DNA of 9,587 nucleotides. Origin: an uncultured cyanobacterium (lineage in GTDB: Bacteria; Cyanobacteriota; Vampirovibrionia; Gastranaerophilales; Gastranaerophilaceae). The notes beneath the pieces were generated by a model. The model saw only the letters and a list, made by a program, of their open reading frames with translations. It searched no databases and was not told the DNA's origin. Location: positions 1 to 9,587 of the forward strand of contig CAMAML010000030.1 of assembly GCA_945836835.1 (NCBI GenBank), read 5' to 3'. Shown in pieces: positions 6,871 through 9,587 of this stretch (position 1 is the stretch's first letter; every line of letters begins with the position of its first letter). The position numbers and the translations under genes are program-made.

Positions 6871-7966
6871 TCTTCCCGTTTTCTATGTTGTAAATTTTTA
6901 CGCCGTCGAGAAATTCTTTGTCAAACAGAACGGTATCGACGGAGGTTATAATCGTTTGGGTTCTGTCGTTTATGGATTTTAGGAGGTAATTTTGCCTTAA
7001 ATCATCCAATTCCGCAAGGACGTCATCCAGTAACAGTATCGGCTCATCCCCCGTTTTGTTCGTGATAATATCGAGTTCCGAAAGTTTAAGTGCAAGAACA
7101 ATCGTTCTTTGCTGACCTTGGGATGCAAATTTTGTCGCCTCGTTACCGTTTATATAGAAAATTACGTCGTCTCTGTGAGGACCTACGCATGCTTGCCCCC
7201 GCCTGAGTTCTTCGTCGTAAGCCTCTTCTATTGCGGACGTAAACCGCTCCATAATGGTTTCGGGTTCGGTTTCACCGTCTAAAAAATCGCAGTCGTAGTC
7301 GATTTTTAAGGTTTCGGTTGCGGATATTATCCGATGTTTTTCTTTTGCAAGCTGTTCTATCTCTTTTAAAAACTTCTTCCTCAAATAAATAATGTTACTG
7401 CCCGTTATGACAAGTTGTTCATTAAAAACGTCCAAAAGAGTACGGTTAAGATTACCCGTTTTAAGGTATTCTTTGAGGGTGTTATTCTTTTGGATACGGA
7501 TTTTGTCGTACTTTGAAAGCCTTTCATCATAAGCGGGATAAACTTGTGAAATTGCTCTATCGAGCCAATCTCGCCTGTCGGAAGGGTTTCCCCTCAGCAA
7601 CAACAAGTCAGCAGTCGAAAAAAGAACTGTTTTTAAGACGGTCTTGAAATTTTTCGGGGTAGTTTTTGCTCCGTTAACTTTCAGGGTTCGTTTTTTCTCT
7701 CGGTTGTAACAATAATGAAGCTCAACTTCGGTGTCGGATTTAATTAAGTTAGATTTGATGTCGGCAAAATCAGAGTTGAAGTTTATAAAATCGATATGGT
7801 TTGAAGTTCTCGGACTTTTCAGGGTTGAGAGAAGATAGATACTCTCAAGGATATTTGTTTTTCCCTGTGCATTCTTTCCGATAATCAAAATTTTGTCAAA
7901 ATCGCAGTCAAGAAAAATTTCTTTACAATTCCGATATTCCGTTAATTCAATATTTATAAGCCTCAT
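6863..7966 (-). CDS. recF: RecF, DNA repair/replication ATPase (SMC/ABC type)
   Basis: From the chosen start the protein has 367 residues (E. coli RecF 357). RecF loads RecA at single-strand gaps with RecO and RecR. Landmarks: N-terminal MRLINIELTEYRN, Walker A GKNAQGKT (30-37), SDRRDWLDRAI (129-139), GPHRDD (262-267), the ABC signature ASQGQQR (281-287), and Walker B ILLLDDVLAELD (310-321). All nucleotide-binding elements are intact. Two ATGs compete: 7966 and 7981. The later one is preferred because the family's first strand starts there, and because the codons between them form a TATAAT box. Neither has a Shine-Dalgarno sequence. The gene stands alone, not beside dnaA, dnaN or gyrB as in many bacteria. 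It converges on emrB with an eight-base overlap and diverges from the small-ORF-pilT unit. Confidence 0.95.
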   Translation of the reverse strand: MRLINIELTEYRNCKEIFLDCDFDKILIIGKNAQGKTNILESIYLLSTLKSPRTSNHIDFINFNSDFADIKSNLIKSDTEVELHYCYNREKKRTLKVNGAKTTPKNFKTVLKTVLFSTADLLLLRGNPSDRRDWLDRAISQVYPAYDERLSKYDKIRIQKNNTLKEYLKTGNLNRTLLDVFNEQLVITGSNIIYLRKKFLKEIEQLAKEKHRIISATETLKIDYDCDFLDGETEPETIMERFTSAIEEAYDEELRRGQACVGPHRDDVIFYINGNEATKFASQGQQRTIVLALKLSELDIITNKTGDEPILLLDDVLAELDDLRQNYLLKSINDRTQTIITSVDTVLFDKEFLDGVKIYNIENGKII

Positions 7967-7972
7967 AGGATT

Positions 7973-8003
7973 ATTATACATTAAACAAAGGAAATTTTGA
8001 CAA
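7973..8003 (-). promoter_or_regulatory. Predicted recF promoter placing transcription start on the ATG (leaderless)
   Basis: On the minus strand a perfect TATAAT (7973-7978) is followed by six bases and then the ATG at 7966. A -35-like TTGTCA (7998-8003, five of six) lies 19 bases upstream, a long but usable spacing. The expected first transcribed base is the A of the ATG. No ribosome-binding sequence precedes either possible start codon. Confidence 0.45.
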
Positions 8004-8007
8004 AATC

Positions 8008-8036
8008 TTGAAGAAACGCAAAATTTATCGTATAAT
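8008..8036 (+). promoter_or_regulatory. Predicted promoter of the 83-residue ORF-pilT unit
   Basis: TTGAAG (8008-8013, four of six) and a perfect TATAAT (8031-8036) are separated by exactly 17 bases, giving a start near 8043 and a leader of about 30 bases. A second TATAAT at 8050-8055 has no good -35. The promoter is divergent from the recF promoter about 30 bases away. Confidence 0.6.
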
Positions 8037-8073
8037 TATTTTGTCAATTTATAATAAGTAAAGAGGGTTTTAT

Positions 8074-8325
8074 ATGCTCCCCGTAATAAGCGAAGAACTT
8101 GCGGCAAAAGTATTCGAGGAAATATTTAAAGATATGCCCGAATGGCGTAAACAAATGATACACTACATCAAGGACGAAAATCCCGAAATAAATACCGCCA
8201 TAATCGAGGCGGCGAATAAATCGGATTTAGACCCGAAAGCGGTTGCACTGGGTGCGTATATGTCCTACAAACTTATTGAATTGGCTACTCGGGAAAACGA
8301 GAAGTTAATGGGTTTTACGGAATAG
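8074..8325 (+). CDS. Small protein of unknown function, upstream of pilT
   Basis: I do not recognise this 83-residue protein. It is acidic and predicted mostly helical: helix-forming stretches at about 6-32 (EELAAKVFEEIFKDMPEWRK and on), 38-50 and 53-78, with a Pro-containing break at NPEI (35-38) and another at LDPK (51-54). It has no signal peptide, no transmembrane segment and no cysteines, so it is probably cytoplasmic. It is likely genuine: AGAGGG (8062-8067) lies six bases before the ATG, a good promoter precedes it, and it ends 30 bases before pilT in the same direction with no terminator between. Co-transcription suggests, without proving, a link to pilus function or simply a housekeeping neighbour. 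No domain assignment is offered. Confidence 0.75.
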   Translation: MLPVISEELAAKVFEEIFKDMPEWRKQMIHYIKDENPEINTAIIEAANKSDLDPKAVALGAYMSYKLIELATRENEKLMGFTE

Positions 8326-8355
8326 AAATATAAAAGAAAGAGAGAGAAAACAGTA

Positions 8356-9432
8356 ATGGTCGCAATAGAAGAATTATTGGAAAAGTTGGTTACAAGCGGG
8401 GGCAGTGACTTGCATATTTCAAGCTCACTTCCGCCTTGTATCAGAGTTGACGGGAAGTTAAAAAGAATGGACTATCCGCCGCTTACTCCCGATCAAGTAG
8501 AAAATTTGCTCTTCCCGATGCTCTCAAACGAACAAAGACGACGTCTCGAGCAGGACTGGGAACTGGACTTTTCATACGGGATTGAAGGCTTGAGCCGTTT
8601 CAGGGTCAACTTTTACAAAGATAAAGGTAACTACGCCGCCGCATTCAGGACGATTACCTCAACCGTACCTTCATTTGACCAGCTGGGATTACCCGAAATC
8701 GTCAGAATTACGGCAGAAAAACCGAGAGGTCTTATTCTTGTAACGGGACCGACAGGTTCAGGTAAATCAACGACTCTTGCGGCAATGATTGACTATATCA
8801 ACTCGACAAGAGCGGAACACGTTTTGACAATCGAAGACCCGATAGAATTTGTTCACACGTCAAAAACGAGTATCATCCACCAAAGAGAGTTGGGCATGGA
8901 CACAAGGTCGTTTGCGAACGCACTTAAATCGGCACTCCGTGAAGACCCTGACATTATCCTCGTCGGCGAAATGCGTGACCATGAGACTATCGCTTTGGCA
9001 CTTACAGCAGCCGAAACGGGTCACTTGGTCTTTGGAACTTTGCACACCTCGTCAGCATCTCAAACGGTCGACCGTATCATCGACGTTTTCCCTGAAGGTC
9101 AGCAACAACAAATCCGTGTTCAGCTTGCAAACTCGCTTGTTGCGGTATTTGCTCAAACACTTATTCCAAAACTTCAACCGGACGGGACAAAGAAGGGGCG
9201 CGTTATGGCTCAGGAAATAATGCTTGTAACCCCTGCAATATCGAACCTGATAAGAGAATCTAAAGCCGCACAAATTTATTCGACAATTCAGATGAACCAA
9301 GGTATGGGCATGCAAACACTTGAGATGGCACTGGCAAACCTTTACAACCAAAAGAAAATTTCGCTGGAAGACGCCTTGTCCAAAACCTCCAAACCAGACG
9401 AATTGAAACGTATGATTACGCTTAAACGATAA
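8356..9432 (+). CDS. pilT: PilT, type IV pilus retraction ATPase
   Basis: The 358-residue protein is a hexameric secretion-superfamily ATPase that depolymerises the pilus at the inner membrane, driving twitching and DNA uptake. The N-terminal PAS-like domain opens with GGSDLHISSSLPP (15-27), typical of PilT. Walker A is GPTGSGKST (131-139), the Asp box TIEDPIEF (158-165), Walker B DIILVGEMRD (199-208) and the His box GHLVFGTLHTSSA (222-234). The C-terminal retraction motif AIRNLIRE appears as AISNLIRE (294-301), with one Arg-to-Ser change. That motif separates PilT from the extension ATPase PilB, as does the short length (E. coli-type PilT proteins are about 345 residues). The ribosome site AAGAGAGAGA (8338-8347) is weak. 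The unit ends in a strong hairpin. No other pilus gene is in view, so pilB, pilC and pilins must lie elsewhere. Confidence 0.95.
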   Translation: MVAIEELLEKLVTSGGSDLHISSSLPPCIRVDGKLKRMDYPPLTPDQVENLLFPMLSNEQRRRLEQDWELDFSYGIEGLSRFRVNFYKDKGNYAAAFRTITSTVPSFDQLGLPEIVRITAEKPRGLILVTGPTGSGKSTTLAAMIDYINSTRAEHVLTIEDPIEFVHTSKTSIIHQRELGMDTRSFANALKSALREDPDIILVGEMRDHETIALALTAAETGHLVFGTLHTSSASQTVDRIIDVFPEGQQQQIRVQLANSLVAVFAQTLIPKLQPDGTKKGRVMAQEIMLVTPAISNLIRESKAAQIYSTIQMNQGMGMQTLEMALANLYNQKKISLEDALSKTSKPDELKRMITLKR

Positions 9433-9438
9433 TATTTT

Positions 9439-9481
9439 AACAGTTGGTTGGGATCTTTGAATGAGACCAACCAACTGTTTT
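9439..9481 (+). terminator. Intrinsic terminator after pilT
   Basis: AACAGTTGGTTGG (9439-9451) pairs perfectly over 13 bases with CCAACCAACTGTT (9467-9479) across a 15-base loop, and a short T run (9478-9481) follows. It begins six bases after the pilT stop. The T run is brief, but the stem is the strongest in the window. The left flank (ATATTTTAA) is T/A-rich, so some function in the opposite direction is possible. Confidence 0.85.
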
Positions 9482-9491
9482 AATAAAAATG

Positions 9492-9519
9492 TTGCAAAAC
9501 AGAAAAAATATGTTATACT
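9492..9519 (+). promoter_or_regulatory. Predicted promoter of the gene at the right edge
   Basis: TTGCAA (9492-9497, four of six), a 16-base spacer and an extended -10 TGtTATACT (hexamer 9514-9519, five of six) lie just after the pilT terminator. Transcription would start near 9526, about 29 bases before the TTG start codon at 9555. Confidence 0.6.
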
Positions 9520-9538
9520 GGGGTATAAGGAAATTTTA

Positions 9539-9553
9539 ATGAGGAAAGAATAG
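9539..9553 (+). other. Four-codon mini-ORF ahead of the edge gene
   Basis: ATG AGG AAA GAA TAG encodes M-R-K-E and stops one base before the TTG start of the next gene. It has its own AAGGA (9527-9531) seven bases upstream, and it contains the GAGGAAAG (9541-9548) that serves the TTG. It may couple ribosomes to the downstream start, or may be a chance reading of the ribosome site. Confidence 0.3.
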
Positions 9554-9554
9554 A

Positions 9555-9587
9555 TTGGCTGTTTTGGCGGATAAGGCGAAGAATTTA
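9555..9587 (+). CDS. Start of a gene cut by the window edge, possibly a PLP-dependent (aspartate-type) aminotransferase
   Basis: Eleven codons are visible from a TTG start: (M)AVLADKAKNL. The start is supported by GAGGAAAG (9541-9548) at a six-base distance and by a good promoter with extended -10 upstream; the only nearby ATG (9539) runs into a stop after four codons. The LADKAKNL segment resembles the first residues of class I aspartate aminotransferases, which commonly begin with L-(S/A)-x-(R/K)-(V/A)-x-x-(L/I) before a KPS motif. Eleven residues cannot prove this, so the function is tentative, while the presence of a gene is more likely than not. Confidence 0.4.
   Translation, partial: MAVLADKAKNL

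Noticed and set aside
7967..7981. recF start at the ATG 7981 (five residues longer)
   Set aside because: No ribosome site, the extra codons are the TATAAT box itself, and RecF proteins normally begin at the strand starting with the second Met. It is still possible.
7997..8002. Perfect TTGACA as -35 of the 83-residue ORF promoter
   Set aside because: It is 28 bases from the first TATAAT, too far for sigma70; TTGAAG at 8008-8013 has the right 17-base spacing.
9052..9474. 140-codon open frame on the minus strand over pilT
   Set aside because: It is antisense to the conserved C-terminal half of PilT, and its start lies inside the terminator hairpin; the frame openness follows from pilT codon use.

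Overview
The window carries eight substantial genes, one clear gene relic and a fragment of a further gene at the right edge. The host looks like a diderm (Gram-negative-type) bacterium, because it has an outer-membrane efflux channel, a periplasm-spanning efflux adaptor and a type IV pilus retraction ATPase. DNA is moderately AT-rich with standard code and sigma70-like promoters (several with an extended TGn -10). The PilT sequence reminds me of cyanobacterial/Vampirovibrionia (Gastranaerophilales-like) PilT, but that placement is inference from memory and is not proved here.

Layout from left to right. Bases 1-857 (+): the C-terminal two thirds of a PurD (GAR synthetase)-like ATP-grasp protein, open at the left edge, in which the nucleotide- and Mg-binding motifs are heavily altered. 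925-1974 (+): a PfkB/ribokinase-family sugar or nucleoside kinase, probably with its own promoter. 1977-2171 (-): a decayed YafQ/RelE-type toxin relic lying tail to tail with the kinase; it has an in-frame TAA and has lost both ends. 2234-3616 (-): an outer-membrane factor (TolC/NodT type). 3674-6870 (+): a tight marR-emrA-emrB operon. 6863-7966 (-): recF, convergent with and overlapping emrB by 8 bases. 8074-9432 (+): an unrecognised 83-residue protein followed by pilT, closed by a strong terminator at 9439-9481. 9555-9587 (+): the first 11 codons of another gene, possibly a PLP-dependent aminotransferase, with its own promoter and a four-codon mini-ORF in front.

The central part works as one unit: outer-membrane channel, membrane-fusion adaptor and 14-TM drug/proton antiporter form a complete tripartite efflux pump spread over two divergent transcripts. 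The 57-base gap between them holds a perfect 16-base palindrome that is both the likely MarR operator and, by its symmetry, a pair of antiparallel extended -10 elements, so one bound repressor dimer could shut off all parts of the pump.

The most unusual items are the motif-poor PurD homologue, the YafQ relic, the dual-use palindrome, and a recF start that looks leaderless (TATAAT six bases before the ATG). I did not find a convincing wholly new system, CRISPR array, tRNA/rRNA or insertion sequence. No gene-free stretch exceeds 300 bases; the longest, 1975-2233, is mostly the toxin relic.
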